Source: Bacteroidota bacterium (GTDB taxonomy: Bacteria; Bacteroidota; Bacteroidia; Cytophagales; Cyclobacteriaceae). From it: 64,000 bases of DNA. Made by a program: the position numbers and the translations under genes. The notes under the pieces are model-generated. The model saw only the letters and a list, made by a program, of their open reading frames with translations, was not told the origin of the DNA and searched no databases. Below are positions 45,783 through 54,814 of the stretch, piece by piece. Each line of letters begins with the position of its first letter. Position 1 is the stretch's first letter. Location of the stretch: contig JAFDZA010000002.1 of assembly GCA_018267135.1 (NCBI GenBank), forward strand, positions 186,001 to 250,000, given 5' to 3'.

Positions 45783-46614
45783 ACTTGTGCGAGTTGAGTA
45801 TCCAATTGCGTGCAGCAGCTTTCCAATCTTGCATGGCCGCCCGGCCGCCTACCTTCCAGCCGTTGCTTTGGAAGTAGTTGAAAAATTTTTCGGCTTCGAG
45901 GCGCGTGGAGTTTCTTTCTGCAAAATAATCTTGTACTTCTTCTGGCGAAACGGGCACAGACAATGATTTGATTTTTTTGCGCCCGCCCCCAGCCTGCGCT
46001 GAGGCTTCGGCTGGCAGGCCCGGTGTGGAACTTTTTCCGCCTTCGCTGAAGCTCCCGCCTTCATTTTCATTTTGGCGGGCAAGTTGGCTGACATGCTTTT
46101 TCTCTTGCCCTTCCGCTTTTGCACGGATCCTATCAAAATCTGAACTTGTATCTTCATGGGCTTGCCGTTTACTATGTTTATTGTTTACTATGTTTATACT
46201 GTTTATATAAGGCTCGTTCAGCAGTTCAGTGCCTTCCTGTTTTTTGGTACGGTAGCGGCCTACTGCCGGTTCACCGCTTGTTTGTTTTTTGGTATGCCTC
46301 CCGTTCAGTTTTTGAATTTCTCCTGCATCAAAATTTAGTATGGTTACTGAACTTCCCCGGAATGGATTGTACGATGGTTCGTACTTGATAAATCCGAGTT
46401 GGTGGAGGTCTTTCATCACTTTGTGGTAGGTTGCCTTCGAACAGATTTTGCTGATGCCCATCATCTCACTTCGTGAAATGGAGATCGGATTTATAAAACG
46501 GTTGATATTCCAAAATTGAAAGAGCGACATGTACAAGCTGATGTGCGTTGGGTTGAGCTTTTCTTCTTTCGATACTTTATCGAAGAAAGCTGTAAGGTGG
46601 CGGATGTAGTTCAT
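45715..46614 (-). CDS. Replication/regulator-type HTH protein of the island
   Basis: 299 residues. The N-terminal winged-helix-like region (SRSEMMGISKICSKATYHKV, then MKDLHQLGFIKY) resembles the replication-initiator or regulator proteins next to DnaC-like genes on Bacteroidota islands. A poorly conserved linker (about 120-220) contains two in-frame REP-like insertions (GSFSEGG and LPAEASAQAGG). The C-terminal segment FFNYFQSNGWKVGGRAAMQD, then WKAAARNW, is typical of these proteins. Confidence 0.75.
   Translation of the reverse strand: MNYIRHLTAFFDKVSKEEKLNPTHISLYMSLFQFWNINRFINPISISRSEMMGISKICSKATYHKVMKDLHQLGFIKYEPSYNPFRGSSVTILNFDAGEIQKLNGRHTKKQTSGEPAVGRYRTKKQEGTELLNEPYINSINIVNNKHSKRQAHEDTSSDFDRIRAKAEGQEKKHVSQLARQNENEGGSFSEGGKSSTPGLPAEASAQAGGGRKKIKSLSVPVSPEEVQDYFAERNSTRLEAEKFFNYFQSNGWKVGGRAAMQDWKAAARNWILNSHKFETKPKNGSLHVNTNKNYGEPL
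45988..46019. repeat. REP-like palindrome inside the replication-type gene
   Basis: AGCCTGCGCTGAGGCTTCGG core with complementary CCAGCCTGC/GGCTGGCAGG ends, encoding LPAEASAQAGG in frame. Confidence 0.55.
46037..46059. repeat. Shorter REP-like repeat in the same gene
   Basis: CCTTCGCTGAAGCTCCCGCC, a partial relative of the other palindromes, encoding GSFSEGG in the linker. Confidence 0.45.
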
Positions 46615-46617
46615 GGC

Positions 46618-46641
46618 CCTCCTTCGCTAAAGCTTCGGAGG
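46618..46641. repeat. REP-like palindrome at a gene end
   Basis: CCTCC...GGAGG ends around TTCGCTAAAGCTTCGG. It supplies the last codons (PKL) and the stop of the excisionase-like gene. Confidence 0.6.
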
Positions 46642-46917
46642 ACAAGCCTCATTTTTCATTCCCTTCTCTAGCAAAACTTCAATGTCTCCGTAGCTGTAGT
46701 AAATGATGCCGCCAATTTTTGTGAAGCGCAGCGTGCCATTGATACGGAGGTTTTGTAACGTGCCAGGCGAGATCTTCAGCATCCTCCTCACCTCCGGGCT
46801 CTTTAGCCATTGCTTTGGCTTTTCGGGCAAGTGCTTGGAAAGAGTTTGCTTAAGGTCGTTCAATAATTCATGCCTGAAGCTTTGAAGGTCTTCCTTGGTG
46901 ACAATTTCTATGGCCAT
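46627..46917 (-). CDS. Excisionase-like helix-turn-helix protein
   Basis: 96 residues. WLKSPEVRRMLKISPGTLQN, then RFTKIGGIIYYSYGDIEVLL, is the MerR-type HTH_17 found in excisionases and island regulators. Located between the replication-type gene and the unknown 420-residue gene. Its end is formed by an inserted palindrome. Confidence 0.85.
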   Translation of the reverse strand: MAIEIVTKEDLQSFRHELLNDLKQTLSKHLPEKPKQWLKSPEVRRMLKISPGTLQNLRINGTLRFTKIGGIIYYSYGDIEVLLEKGMKNEACPPKL

Positions 46918-46982
46918 AACTTTTGATTGGGTTTGTTAAGGCCCAAAGGAATTTGAACGGGATGAAAGTATCCAGTTACAAA

Positions 46983-46996
46983 GGGTACCGGTACCC
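46983..46996. promoter_or_regulatory. Perfect 14-base palindrome upstream of the excisionase-like gene
   Basis: GGGTACCGGTACCC, 66 bases before the start at 46917 and within the 112-base gap to the next gene. A plausible operator; no protein can be assigned. Confidence 0.4.
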
Positions 46997-47029
46997 CCTT
47001 AACTACTTGAAAGACAGGGGGAAAATTTT

Positions 47030-48292
47030 CTAAAATATTTTGAATCCAAACAGGAGCTCAATTGCCAGATCGTAACAGGCATCAGTGGTGAAATACACCA
47101 AGAACCATTTGGCTTTCTTGCTGTGGTCAATCATTTTGTCGAGGATGGCTTGAACAGATTTGATCGTGGACTGCTCGATCTGGTAGTATTTTATTCGCAG
47201 GCTTTCGGTAGAAATATTTTGGTTGTGGAGCGAATTGAAGTGACGGGAGAAAAAACGGATCAACTCTGTTTGGTTTTTGTTTGTGATTACTCCTGCCTCT
47301 TTGAACAACCGTATTAGAAATGCGAGCTGAGGAACAGAAAAAGAGGTATCAACCTTCACTGGTTCCTTTTGCTCTGCGGCTACCGTTGGCGGCATTAACA
47401 GTGTGAGCTGCTTTTTCTTTTCGATGAAGTTGATTTCTTCACTTAGCCAACGGGTGATCTGCTCTTGAAGGGAAGGCCTTGCCGTCTTCAGCACAAAGGA
47501 AGGTTTGGTGTGGTTTTGGTTGGTTATTTTCAGCCAGTGGCAAAGCACTTCGAGCTGAGTTGCAACGCTGTGTTGCTCTTGGGCCTCGTTGGCAATGGCT
47601 TTTATAAAATAGGATGTAAGATGGCACGAATTGAAATTGAGGTAAATCATCAGCCTAAAAACATCTTCAATAACTGGCCTGCCAGTATCAACGGAAAGAA
47701 CGGTCTCCAAATCTTTCAAGAGTTGTTTAATGAAAATTAACCTGCGGTAGGTAACTGCATTTACATTTGAGCTGATGATCCTTTCAACCGGATAAAAAAT
47801 TATATCGATAAGGCGATTGTCAAGTTGGGCCGTGCGCACAATCGAGTGGATGGCGCTGGTTTTTTTTGAAAGTGAAGTTCTTTCTAATGCCAGGTATGAA
47901 TTGGGTATCTTCTGGTCTTGATCGAAGTATTTTAAAAAATAGGTTTCGATGAAAGTGAGGAGGTTTTCCAACTGGTCGTTCAGCAATTTCCACAGTGCGT
48001 TTTTGGATCTGCCTGTTGCCGAACCACCCGAAGAATTGTGATTGCTGCCAGCTAACAGATCGACCAACTCGATGATCGTAGCTTGATGGCATTGAACCAA
48101 TGCTTCGATGCGGCTTTCACTGTCAAAGTCGAAGAGATAAGATTTTAGCTCTTTGGTGACTGACAAAGATTTCTTCAAAAGGGCTTTTTCCTTATCATCG
48201 AAATCGGGGATGATAGTGTGGGGAGTCTCCGTCTCATAGGTATCGATCAGGGTGTGGACAAAAATTTCGAGATCTTCAAGTTGGTACTTCAT
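47030..48292 (-). CDS. Unknown island protein next to the integrase
   Basis: 420 residues, mostly helical, no signal peptide or membrane segment. No motif recognised; the C-terminal end (ILDKMIDHSKKAKWFLVYFT) is the most patterned part. Proteins of this size and place are frequent beside island recombinases of Bacteroidota (general recollection, not a match). Possibly involved in integration or island maintenance. Confidence 0.65.
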   Translation of the reverse strand: MKYQLEDLEIFVHTLIDTYETETPHTIIPDFDDKEKALLKKSLSVTKELKSYLFDFDSESRIEALVQCHQATIIELVDLLAGSNHNSSGGSATGRSKNALWKLLNDQLENLLTFIETYFLKYFDQDQKIPNSYLALERTSLSKKTSAIHSIVRTAQLDNRLIDIIFYPVERIISSNVNAVTYRRLIFIKQLLKDLETVLSVDTGRPVIEDVFRLMIYLNFNSCHLTSYFIKAIANEAQEQHSVATQLEVLCHWLKITNQNHTKPSFVLKTARPSLQEQITRWLSEEINFIEKKKQLTLLMPPTVAAEQKEPVKVDTSFSVPQLAFLIRLFKEAGVITNKNQTELIRFFSRHFNSLHNQNISTESLRIKYYQIEQSTIKSVQAILDKMIDHSKKAKWFLVYFTTDACYDLAIELLFGFKIF

Positions 48293-48324
48293 GTGATCTT
48301 TGCGTTTTGCAAAACCCGAAAGTT

Positions 48325-48340
48325 ATGCAAACGATTGCAT
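48325..48340. promoter_or_regulatory. Inverted repeat before the 420-residue gene
   Basis: ATGCAA-ACGA-TTGCAT, 33 bases upstream of the start at 48292. Candidate operator. Confidence 0.3.
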
Positions 48341-48373
48341 TTAGCCAAAACGAATGATTTTGGTGCAAAGTAG

Positions 48374-49612
48374 TTATGAACCGGAGGCAGATTTTTGCTC
48401 TACATGCGTGAACTTGGCTCTTAATACCTCCATGTCCTGGCTTACTTTCAAATCCAAAATCTTTGCGTAGTGTTGGGTGGTTCTCAGGTTTTTGTGGCCC
48501 AGCATTTTGCTTACTGTCTCAATTGGTACACCGTTGGTCAGTGTGATCGTTGTGGCAAAAGTATGGCGGGCGCAATGGAACGTGAGTTCCTTATTTATTT
48601 TACAAATATCTGCCAGTTCTTTCAGGTAGCTGTTCATTCGCTGGTTGGTGAACACTGGAAGAAGCTTTCCCAAATTTAGTCTTTCAGGTTGCATGGAATA
48701 TTTTTCGATGATTGCCTGTGCGGGTGGCAACAATGGAACCCTAGTCGCGGTGTCGGTTTTTGTGCGAGTAGTAAAAATCCATTTCTCGCCATCGATGCCC
48801 GTTGAAATATCAGTAACGGTCAGCTTTTCTACATCGCTGTACGAAAGCCCCGTGTAACAACTGAAAAGGAAAATGTCGCGCACTGTACTGAGCCTGTCAA
48901 TGTTGATTGGTTTCGATGCAAGGGTTTGAAGTTCTTCTTCCAAAAGATATACGCGGTGGGTATCCTTCAACGTGATCTTGAAAGACATGAACGGGTCTTT
49001 GTCGAGCCAATCTTTGGCAACACATTGCCGAACTATCTTCTTCAGCTTTTTCAGGTAGCCCATGCTGGTGTTATGCGCACAGCCCTGCACGGACTTGAGA
49101 AAAAATTCGTAATCGTTGATGAACTCAAAGTTGAGTTTCCGTATGTCGATGTCAGTTGTTTTGAATTTCCATTGCAAAAAATTCACGATTGAGTTTTTGC
49201 ACACCTCAAACCTTTTCAACGTGCCTTTAGAAAATTCTTTTCCTACGAGCTCTGCAAACTGTTGGTTGTGCTGCGTGTAAATCTCGACCAGCATCCTTGC
49301 GCGGTCTGCTGATCCGAGGAATTTTTGCTTCATCAATTCTCCCGTTACTTCTGCACCGTTTGCCACAAGCTCTTTGTGGATTTCATAAATCCTGAACTGC
49401 ACTGCTTCAAGGTAATTGTTGAAAGATTTTGTTTCCTCGGTTTTGCCTTTCAATCTTCCGAGTGCCGATACCCATTGCTGCGGGTCGCAGGTCCGCTGAG
49501 TGGAGATTTCGGTGCGCACCCCATCGATGGTGATGCGTAGGTAAACGGTGAGGAATTGAGACACACTTTTTGATTTCTTGAGGAAGAAAATCTGGTTGAA
49601 TGTTTTTTTCAT
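48374..49612 (-). CDS. Tyrosine-type recombinase (island integrase)
   Basis: 412 residues. N-terminal arm-binding region (about 1-90), SAM-like core-binding domain (about 105-210), catalytic domain (about 225-400). Visible residues: HCARHTFATT (His and Arg), MLGHKN (His) and TTQHYAKI (Tyr nucleophile). The first catalytic Arg is replaced in CYTGLSYSDV, where Ser stands as in IntDOT-type enzymes. Located 250 bases from the tRNA-Lys att site; it should recombine the 18-base repeats. Confidence 0.92.
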   Translation of the reverse strand: MKKTFNQIFFLKKSKSVSQFLTVYLRITIDGVRTEISTQRTCDPQQWVSALGRLKGKTEETKSFNNYLEAVQFRIYEIHKELVANGAEVTGELMKQKFLGSADRARMLVEIYTQHNQQFAELVGKEFSKGTLKRFEVCKNSIVNFLQWKFKTTDIDIRKLNFEFINDYEFFLKSVQGCAHNTSMGYLKKLKKIVRQCVAKDWLDKDPFMSFKITLKDTHRVYLLEEELQTLASKPINIDRLSTVRDIFLFSCYTGLSYSDVEKLTVTDISTGIDGEKWIFTTRTKTDTATRVPLLPPAQAIIEKYSMQPERLNLGKLLPVFTNQRMNSYLKELADICKINKELTFHCARHTFATTITLTNGVPIETVSKMLGHKNLRTTQHYAKILDLKVSQDMEVLRAKFTHVEQKSASGS

Positions 49613-49710
49613 GGCTACCTGATGAAGTTGTAAAATTCAGGTTTGCCACCGCTATGAATCAAGATGTTCAGTTTTTGAACACTCTGTTGTTCAGGTTCTT
49701 GCGGCCAATT

Positions 49711-49761
49711 CGGTGCGTCATTTTTTTGCTCTGTTTTGACGCACCGAACTACGCACCTCAC
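49711..49761. repeat. Right arm-type recombinase sites
   Basis: TGACGCACCGAACTACGCACC at 49737-49757 in direct orientation to the left-end copy, plus an inverted CGGTGCGTCA at 49711-49720 that pairs perfectly with TGACGCACCG. Confidence 0.65.
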
Positions 49762-49800
49762 CGTTGGTATTCAATGAATAATTTGGTAGGTCACCAAAAC

Positions 49801-49838
49801 AAAAAACCCCGCAAAACATAGTGTTTGCGAGGTTTTGG
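49801..49838 (-). terminator. Island-supplied terminator downstream of tRNA-Lys
   Basis: On the minus strand CCTCGCAAAC-N5-GTTTTGCGGGG with one bulge and then a T run; runs of T occur on both sides. It replaces the original tRNA terminator at 19981-20016 that insertion moved away. Confidence 0.65.
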
Positions 49839-49858
49839 TTTTCTTTGCTTGCTTACCT

Positions 49859-49876
49859 GTGATCCCGCTGGGATTC
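49859..49876. repeat. Right attachment site within tRNA-Lys
   Basis: GTGATCCCGCTGGGATTC, identical to 20018-20035. It covers the acceptor 3' strand and part of the T stem of the tRNA. Confidence 0.85.
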
Positions 49877-49932
49877 GAACCCAGGACCCTTACATTAAAA
49901 GTGTAATGCTCTACCGACTGAGCTACGAGATC
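49860..49932 (-). tRNA. tRNA-Lys (anticodon UUU)
   Basis: 73 bases. Acceptor GATCTCG pairs with CGGGATC (one G-U). Anticodon stem TTACA/TGTAA with loop CTTTTAA, anticodon TTT. T loop GGTTCGAATCC. CCA is not encoded. Intact despite the island at its 3' end. Confidence 0.95.
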
Positions 49933-50029
49933 TTTTAGCCGCAAATTCCCTATAGGGGCAAATGAAGCAATCAATTAAATTTGCCCTCTACAAGGCTCCT
50001 AAAAATTGAGGACGCAAAGGTAACCGAAT

Positions 50030-50758
50030 ATGAAAAATTTACAAATCCTCATCTTAAAATCTCTTATTACTTTTTTACTCACTATTTTAACCCTGCCTTC
50101 CATTGCCCAGCCCGGAAATATAGCCCGGGCCGATTCTCTTTTTAAAATGAAGCAATACACCCAGTCGGCCGGTATATATCAATCGGTTTTTCAGGAAAGA
50201 AAATACACCCCTGCCATGCTGTTAAAAATGGCCTATATAGAAGAGGGGCTTGGCAAAGTAGGTATGACCTTATATTATTTAAAGCTCTATTATCTGGCCT
50301 CTCGTGATCCCCAGGCCTTAATTAAGATGGATGAACTAGCCACTAAATACAATGTAAGTGGATATGCTCTAAAAGAGGCCGACCGACTGGGGCTTTGGTA
50401 TGAACACAATAAGACTACAATTCTTTTAATACTGATTTTTTTTCTTTTGCTGAGTTGCGTGTGGGCTATATACTTGCATAAAAATAAACAACGCGTGGCG
50501 GCTTCAGCATGGCTAACCATAGTGCTTACGTTAGGGGTTTTAATAATCAATAACTATGAGCCACCTCATTCGGTTATTGTAAAGAACGACCATACTTATT
50601 TAATGAGTGGCCCTTCGGCCGGTGCTTCGGTAGTGGCGGTTATACCCGAGGGACATCAGCTAAAAGAAATGGGCTATGAAGATGTCTGGGTGAAAGTAAA
50701 GTGGATGGACCAACCGGCATATGTAAAAGCCGATGCTCTTCTGGAGGCAATACTCTAA
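50030..50758 (+). CDS. BatE-like TPR/SH3 membrane protein
   Basis: 242 residues. Signal peptide (LLTILTLPSIAQ), a TPR-like helical region (about 30-110), two membrane segments (about 128-146 and 160-175), and an SH3-like C-terminal domain (VIVKNDHTYLMSGPSAGASV). This layout matches BatE of aerotolerance operons, though batA-D are not in the window. The end overlaps the region just before rlmD. Confidence 0.75.
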   Translation: MKNLQILILKSLITFLLTILTLPSIAQPGNIARADSLFKMKQYTQSAGIYQSVFQERKYTPAMLLKMAYIEEGLGKVGMTLYYLKLYYLASRDPQALIKMDELATKYNVSGYALKEADRLGLWYEHNKTTILLILIFFLLLSCVWAIYLHKNKQRVAASAWLTIVLTLGVLIINNYEPPHSVIVKNDHTYLMSGPSAGASVVAVIPEGHQLKEMGYEDVWVKVKWMDQPAYVKADALLEAIL

Positions 50759-50778
50759 CCCAGCTTAAATCGTATAGA

Positions 50779-52209
50779 ATGAAAAAAGGAGATCGGCTGG
50801 AAGGCATCGTGGTAGAAACGATGGCCGCTGAAGGAAAGTGTATTGCGCATCACGAAGGTCGGGTTGTATTTGTTACCGGTTGCGCACCGGGCGATACAGT
50901 AGATATTGAGCTAACTAAAATTAAATCCAGTTTTTTAGAGGGGAAAGCGGTGCAGATAAAAAAATACTCGGTTGCCCGCACGCAACCCTTTTGCACTCAT
51001 TTTGGAATGTGTGGAGGCTGCTCCTGGCAGCATATCGGGTATAAAACCCAATTGCAGTACAAGCAACAACAGGTAGCCGATAACCTCGAACGCATTGGCG
51101 GGCTTGCGTTGCCCCCCCTAAGACCGATCATCGGCTCAGAAAAACAAACACACTATCGAAATAAATTAGATTTTACTTTCACGGCTAATCGTTGGCTAAC
51201 GAGGGAAGAATTAAATGCTTTGCCCACTCCGTTAGAAAGAGGATCGGGAGGCGAGGTAGGTCTGGGGTATCACATCCCCCGTATGTATGATCGCGTGTTT
51301 GATGTGCACACCTGCTACTTGCAGCCCGAACCTTCCAATTCAATCCGGCTGCTGGCCAGAAAGATTGCAATTGAAAATAATATTCCCTTTTTCGATTTGC
51401 GCAAGCAAATCGGATTTTTACGAACACTCACTATCCGCACAGCCAATACAGGCGAAACGATGGTAATCCTGCAAGTTACCTACGATAAACAAGAGTGGAT
51501 TGAAAAAATACTAAGCGGCTTAGCCGATAGCTTTCCTCAACTCACTTCCATTAATTACATCATCAATGGGAAGCGGAATGATACCTTTCACGATCTGGAC
51601 ATAATCTGCTGGCGAGGCAAACCATTTATCACCGAAGAGATGCCCCAGCCAACCGGTCTGGGGAAATTACATTTTCGGATAGGGGCTAAATCATTCTATC
51701 AAACCAACTCGGCTCAGGCTTTTGAGTTATATAAAACCGTTTTTGATTTTGCTACCCTTACGGGGAATGAATGGGTGTACGATCTTTATACCGGAACCGG
51801 AACGATCGCCAACTTTGTGGCGGCTCATGCCAAAAAAGTAATTGGGTTAGAATATGTAGCCGATGCGGTAGAAGATGCCAAAGCCAATGCAGCACTGAAT
51901 GGTATAACCAACACCGAGTTTTTTGCAGGCGATATTAAAGATCTACTGAGCGAACAATTCTTGCTGGAGCACGGCCATCCCGACCTGGTTATTACCGATC
52001 CGCCCCGGGCCGGTATGCATGAAGACGTTACCCGCATGCTGCTGGCGGCAGCACCTCAAAAAATAGTGTATGTCAGTTGCAATCCGGCCACACAAGCCCG
52101 CGATTTAAAAATTCTTTCCGAAAAATACCTTGTTAAGGTCGTGCAACCGGTTGATATGTTTCCACATACCAACCATGTAGAGAATGTGGTTTTGTTAGAG
52201 AAAGAATAG
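50779..52209 (+). CDS. rlmD: 23S rRNA (uracil-C5)-methyltransferase RlmD/TrmA family
   Basis: 476 residues from ATG 50779; the frame opens 26 codons earlier, inside the previous gene. An N-terminal TRAM domain ([19 protein letters not shown]) precedes the iron-sulfur Cys set [13 protein letters not shown]-binding [13 protein letters not shown] is near 340. [11 protein letters not shown] and the catalytic Cys in [13 protein letters not shown] are present. Methylates U1939-type uracil in 23S rRNA by family analogy; the exact position is not provable here. Confidence 0.88.
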   Translation: MKKGDRLEGIVVETMAAEGKCIAHHEGRVVFVTGCAPGDTVDIELTKIKSSFLEGKAVQIKKYSVARTQPFCTHFGMCGGCSWQHIGYKTQLQYKQQQVADNLERIGGLALPPLRPIIGSEKQTHYRNKLDFTFTANRWLTREELNALPTPLERGSGGEVGLGYHIPRMYDRVFDVHTCYLQPEPSNSIRLLARKIAIENNIPFFDLRKQIGFLRTLTIRTANTGETMVILQVTYDKQEWIEKILSGLADSFPQLTSINYIINGKRNDTFHDLDIICWRGKPFITEEMPQPTGLGKLHFRIGAKSFYQTNSAQAFELYKTVFDFATLTGNEWVYDLYTGTGTIANFVAAHAKKVIGLEYVADAVEDAKANAALNGITNTEFFAGDIKDLLSEQFLLEHGHPDLVITDPPRAGMHEDVTRMLLAAAPQKIVYVSCNPATQARDLKILSEKYLVKVVQPVDMFPHTNHVENVVLLEKE

Positions 52210-52252
52210 TAATTTTCGCATTCAAATTTTCTATCTATTTAAAGCCAAAACC

Positions 52253-53482
52253 ATGAGCGATCAAAAAATCAGCATTAGCAACGGAAAACTAAATGTGCCC
52301 GAAGTACCCACGATTCCCTTCATAGAAGGCGATGGCACAGGTGTAGATATCTGGCCTGCCTCTAAATATGTGTTCGATTCGGCCATAGAAAAAGCATACC
52401 AAGGCAAGCGCAAGATTGTGTGGAAGGAAGTACTGGCCGGAGAAAAGGCATTTAAGCAAACCGGAAGTTGGATGCCCGAAGAAACGATGACTATTTTCCG
52501 CGAATATCTGGTTGGGATTAAAGGCCCACTAACCACCCCCGTAGGCGGGGGAATTCGCTCGTTAAATGTGGCTCTTCGTCAGGAATTAGATTTGTATGCT
52601 TGTGTGCGCCCTGTGCAATGGTTTAAGGGAGTTCCATCTCCCGTAAAAGAACCGCAAAAAACCAACATGGTCATTTTCCGCGAAAACACGGAAGATATTT
52701 ATGCCGGTATCGAGTTTCAGGCTGGCTCAGACGAAAACAAAACCTTTTTAGATTTGTTTAAAACCCATTTTCCGAAAGGATATAAAAAAATCAGATTCCC
52801 CGAAACCTCGGGCATAGGCATTAAGCCGGTATCAAAAGAAGGAACCGAACGCCTTGTATGCTCGGCATTAGATTATGCCATACAGCACAAAAAGCCGAAT
52901 GTTACGCTGGTGCACAAAGGCAATATTATGAAGTTTACCGAAGGCGGCTTCCGCGATTGGGGCTATGCCCTGGTAAAAAATGAATATGGCGGAAAAGAAA
53001 TTGATGGCGGCCCTTGGATGGAGTTTACCAAAAACGGACATAAGATCGTAGTGAAAGATTCCATTGCCGATGCTTTCTTGCAACAGATTTTATTGCGCCC
53101 GGATGAATACTCGGTTGTGGCCACCTTAAATTTGAATGGCGACTATATTTCCGATGCGTTAGCGGCCATTGTAGGCGGTATTGGAATTGCCCCCGGAGGC
53201 AACATTAATTACATTACCGGGCATGCCATTTTCGAGGCCACGCACGGCACAGCACCCAAATATGCCGGCCAGGATAAAGTTAATCCGGGATCGGTTATTC
53301 TTTCGGGGGTAATGATGTTAGAACACATGGGCTGGCAGGAAGCAGCCGATTTGATCGTGAAAGGACTGGAAGGCGCGATCTCTGCCAAACGGGTAACCTA
53401 CGATTTTCACCGTTTGATGGAAGGTGCAACCCTGTTAAAGTGTTCGGAATTTGGCCGGGAAGTAGTAAAGCAAATGAATTAA
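52253..53482 (+). CDS. icd: NADP-dependent isocitrate dehydrogenase
   Basis: 409 residues, matching the E. coli type. The early [15 protein letters not shown], the substrate-binding [33 protein letters not shown] and [16 protein letters not shown] with Mg-binding Asp are all present. [19 protein letters not shown] is the coenzyme loop. Oxidises isocitrate to 2-oxoglutarate in the TCA cycle. Followed by a bidirectional terminator. Confidence 0.96.
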   Translation: MSDQKISISNGKLNVPEVPTIPFIEGDGTGVDIWPASKYVFDSAIEKAYQGKRKIVWKEVLAGEKAFKQTGSWMPEETMTIFREYLVGIKGPLTTPVGGGIRSLNVALRQELDLYACVRPVQWFKGVPSPVKEPQKTNMVIFRENTEDIYAGIEFQAGSDENKTFLDLFKTHFPKGYKKIRFPETSGIGIKPVSKEGTERLVCSALDYAIQHKKPNVTLVHKGNIMKFTEGGFRDWGYALVKNEYGGKEIDGGPWMEFTKNGHKIVVKDSIADAFLQQILLRPDEYSVVATLNLNGDYISDALAAIVGGIGIAPGGNINYITGHAIFEATHGTAPKYAGQDKVNPGSVILSGVMMLEHMGWQEAADLIVKGLEGAISAKRVTYDFHRLMEGATLLKCSEFGREVVKQMN

Positions 53483-53500
53483 GTAATCCGAAAAAGAGAT

Positions 53501-53529
53501 AAAAAAGCCATCGTTGTGATGGCTTTTTT
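53501..53529. terminator. Bidirectional terminator between icd and ribH
   Basis: AAAAAAGCCATC/GATGGCTTTTTT, a perfect twelve-base stem with a five-base loop. Confidence 0.92.
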
Positions 53530-53531
53530 TA

Positions 53532-53993
53532 TTAGAGCATCTTCACCACTGTTACGGCTGCTTCTTCTCCTTTGTTGCCATATTTTCCACCGGCTCGTTC
53601 CAGCGCTTGTTGTTTGGTAAGGGTGGTAAGCACACCAAAGGCTACCGGTTTTCCAAATTTTAAATTCACTTCCATAATGCCGTGTGCTACCGCCTGACAG
53701 ATATAATTGAAGTGAGGGGTGTCGCCCTGAATAACACAACCGATACAGATAAGGGCATCTACTTTTTTCTGTTTAGCCAGTTGTTGAGCTGCCAATGGCA
53801 ACTCAAAACTTCCCGGTACATTTCTTCGAATAATGTTTGCTTTTTTTGCCCCTAGTTTGATCAGAGCCTGGTAGGCTCCGTTAAACAAGGCCTCGGTAAT
53901 GTCTTCGTTCCATTCGGCCACCACAATGCCAAAGGTTTTAGTGTTAATACTTTTTTTTGCGCGCCCCGAAACAGAGGTTAAAATACCGGCCAT
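53532..53993 (-). CDS. ribH: 6,7-dimethyl-8-ribityllumazine synthase
   Basis: 153 residues. Condenses the ribitylamino-pyrimidine with dihydroxybutanone phosphate in riboflavin synthesis. VPGSFELPLAAQQLA, the catalytic-His segment GDTPHFNYI, and GVLTTLTKQQALERAGGK are the family signature. Normal length. It shares the terminator with convergent icd. Confidence 0.96.
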   Translation of the reverse strand: MAGILTSVSGRAKKSINTKTFGIVVAEWNEDITEALFNGAYQALIKLGAKKANIIRRNVPGSFELPLAAQQLAKQKKVDALICIGCVIQGDTPHFNYICQAVAHGIMEVNLKFGKPVAFGVLTTLTKQQALERAGGKYGNKGEEAAVTVVKML

Positions 53994-54010
53994 AAAAATA
54001 GATGTTAAAA

Positions 54011-54036
54011 TAAAAAAGGGTAGCGAACTACCCTTT
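54011..54036 (-). terminator. Terminator of the TPR gene
   Basis: AAAGGGTAG-CGAA-CTACCCTTT stem with a T run on the minus strand. Confidence 0.8.
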
Positions 54037-54056
54037 CAAATATCGTGAAATAGTAT

Positions 54057-54743
54057 TTATGAGTTAGACTCCAGTCGGGCTTTGTATTTTTTAGCATTTT
54101 GAATTTCACCGCTCTCCCAATAATTATCAATCAATTTTTGATATACCTCAATGGCTTTCTCTTTTTGGTTCAGCTTCTCATAAGCCAGTGCCGCTTTCAT
54201 TAAATAAGACGGTGTAAATTCTTTAGTGGCTTTGTAGGAGGCTGCTTTATTGTACCATTTAGATGCGTTTTCGTAATCATTTTGTTCCATGTACGCATCG
54301 CCAATTAAACTGTAGGCGCGGGGTTGTATGAGCAAATCATTGGCTTTGTAGTCTTCTAAATAATAAATTGCCAAAGCATATTTTCCTTGCTTTAAATGGA
54401 TCATTCCGGCATAAAAATTAGCCAGATTGGCGGCCGGGGTTATACTAAATTCATCAATAATTTGTTTGAACCCGAGGTTGTTTCCGTCCCCATTCAAGGC
54501 CAGATTTAAACTGTCGGCTTCAAAATACCGGATCGCCTGAAACATCTCTTTTTGAGCCTCATTTTCCTGGCTGCTAATGTAATGGTTCCACCCAAAATAG
54601 CCACCTACGGCCAGCACAATGGCCGCTACGATACCAATAATGATTTTTGGATTCTGTTCTATCCAATGCTCGAAGCCTTCTATTTTCTCCTGAATGACTT
54701 CGGCACTTTCGAGCACTGCTTTTTTCTCTTCCTTTTTAGCCAT
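54057..54743 (-). CDS. Membrane-anchored TPR protein (YfgM-like)
   Basis: 228 residues. A cytoplasmic N-terminus is followed by one membrane helix (IIIGIVAAIVLAVGGYFGW, about 34-52), then TPR repeats facing outward (NLANFYAGMIHLKQGKYALA; PRAYSLIGDAYMEQNDYENA). Layout resembles YfgM-type periplasmic chaperone partners. The leading and trailing terminators suggest its own transcript. Confidence 0.8.
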   Translation of the reverse strand: MAKKEEKKAVLESAEVIQEKIEGFEHWIEQNPKIIIGIVAAIVLAVGGYFGWNHYISSQENEAQKEMFQAIRYFEADSLNLALNGDGNNLGFKQIIDEFSITPAANLANFYAGMIHLKQGKYALAIYYLEDYKANDLLIQPRAYSLIGDAYMEQNDYENASKWYNKAASYKATKEFTPSYLMKAALAYEKLNQKEKAIEVYQKLIDNYWESGEIQNAKKYKARLESNS

Positions 54744-54756
54744 GGCTGTAAAAAAT

Positions 54757-54780
54757 TAACCCCGATACAGTAATCGGGGC
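54757..54780 (-). terminator. Terminator of pdhA
   Basis: CCCCGAT/ATCGGGG with a six-base loop; on the minus strand followed by TTAATTTTTT. Confidence 0.8.
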
Positions 54781-54814
54781 GCAATATTAAGCATTCTATC
54801 CTTTAAACAAAAGA

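Larger units (their letters stand above)
20018..49876. mobile_element. Integrated genomic island in the tRNA-Lys 3' end
   Basis: About 29.9 kb bounded by an 18-base direct repeat (20018-20035 and 49859-49876) identical to the tRNA-Lys 3' end. Arm-type repeats lie inside both ends. A tyrosine recombinase, excisionase-like HTH, replication-type protein and DnaC-like ATPase sit at the right end. Cargo is a putAbiC gene and a large RHS and secreted-protein locus. No relaxase, type IV secretion or conjugation gene is visible, so it is at most mobilisable in trans. Confidence 0.8.
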
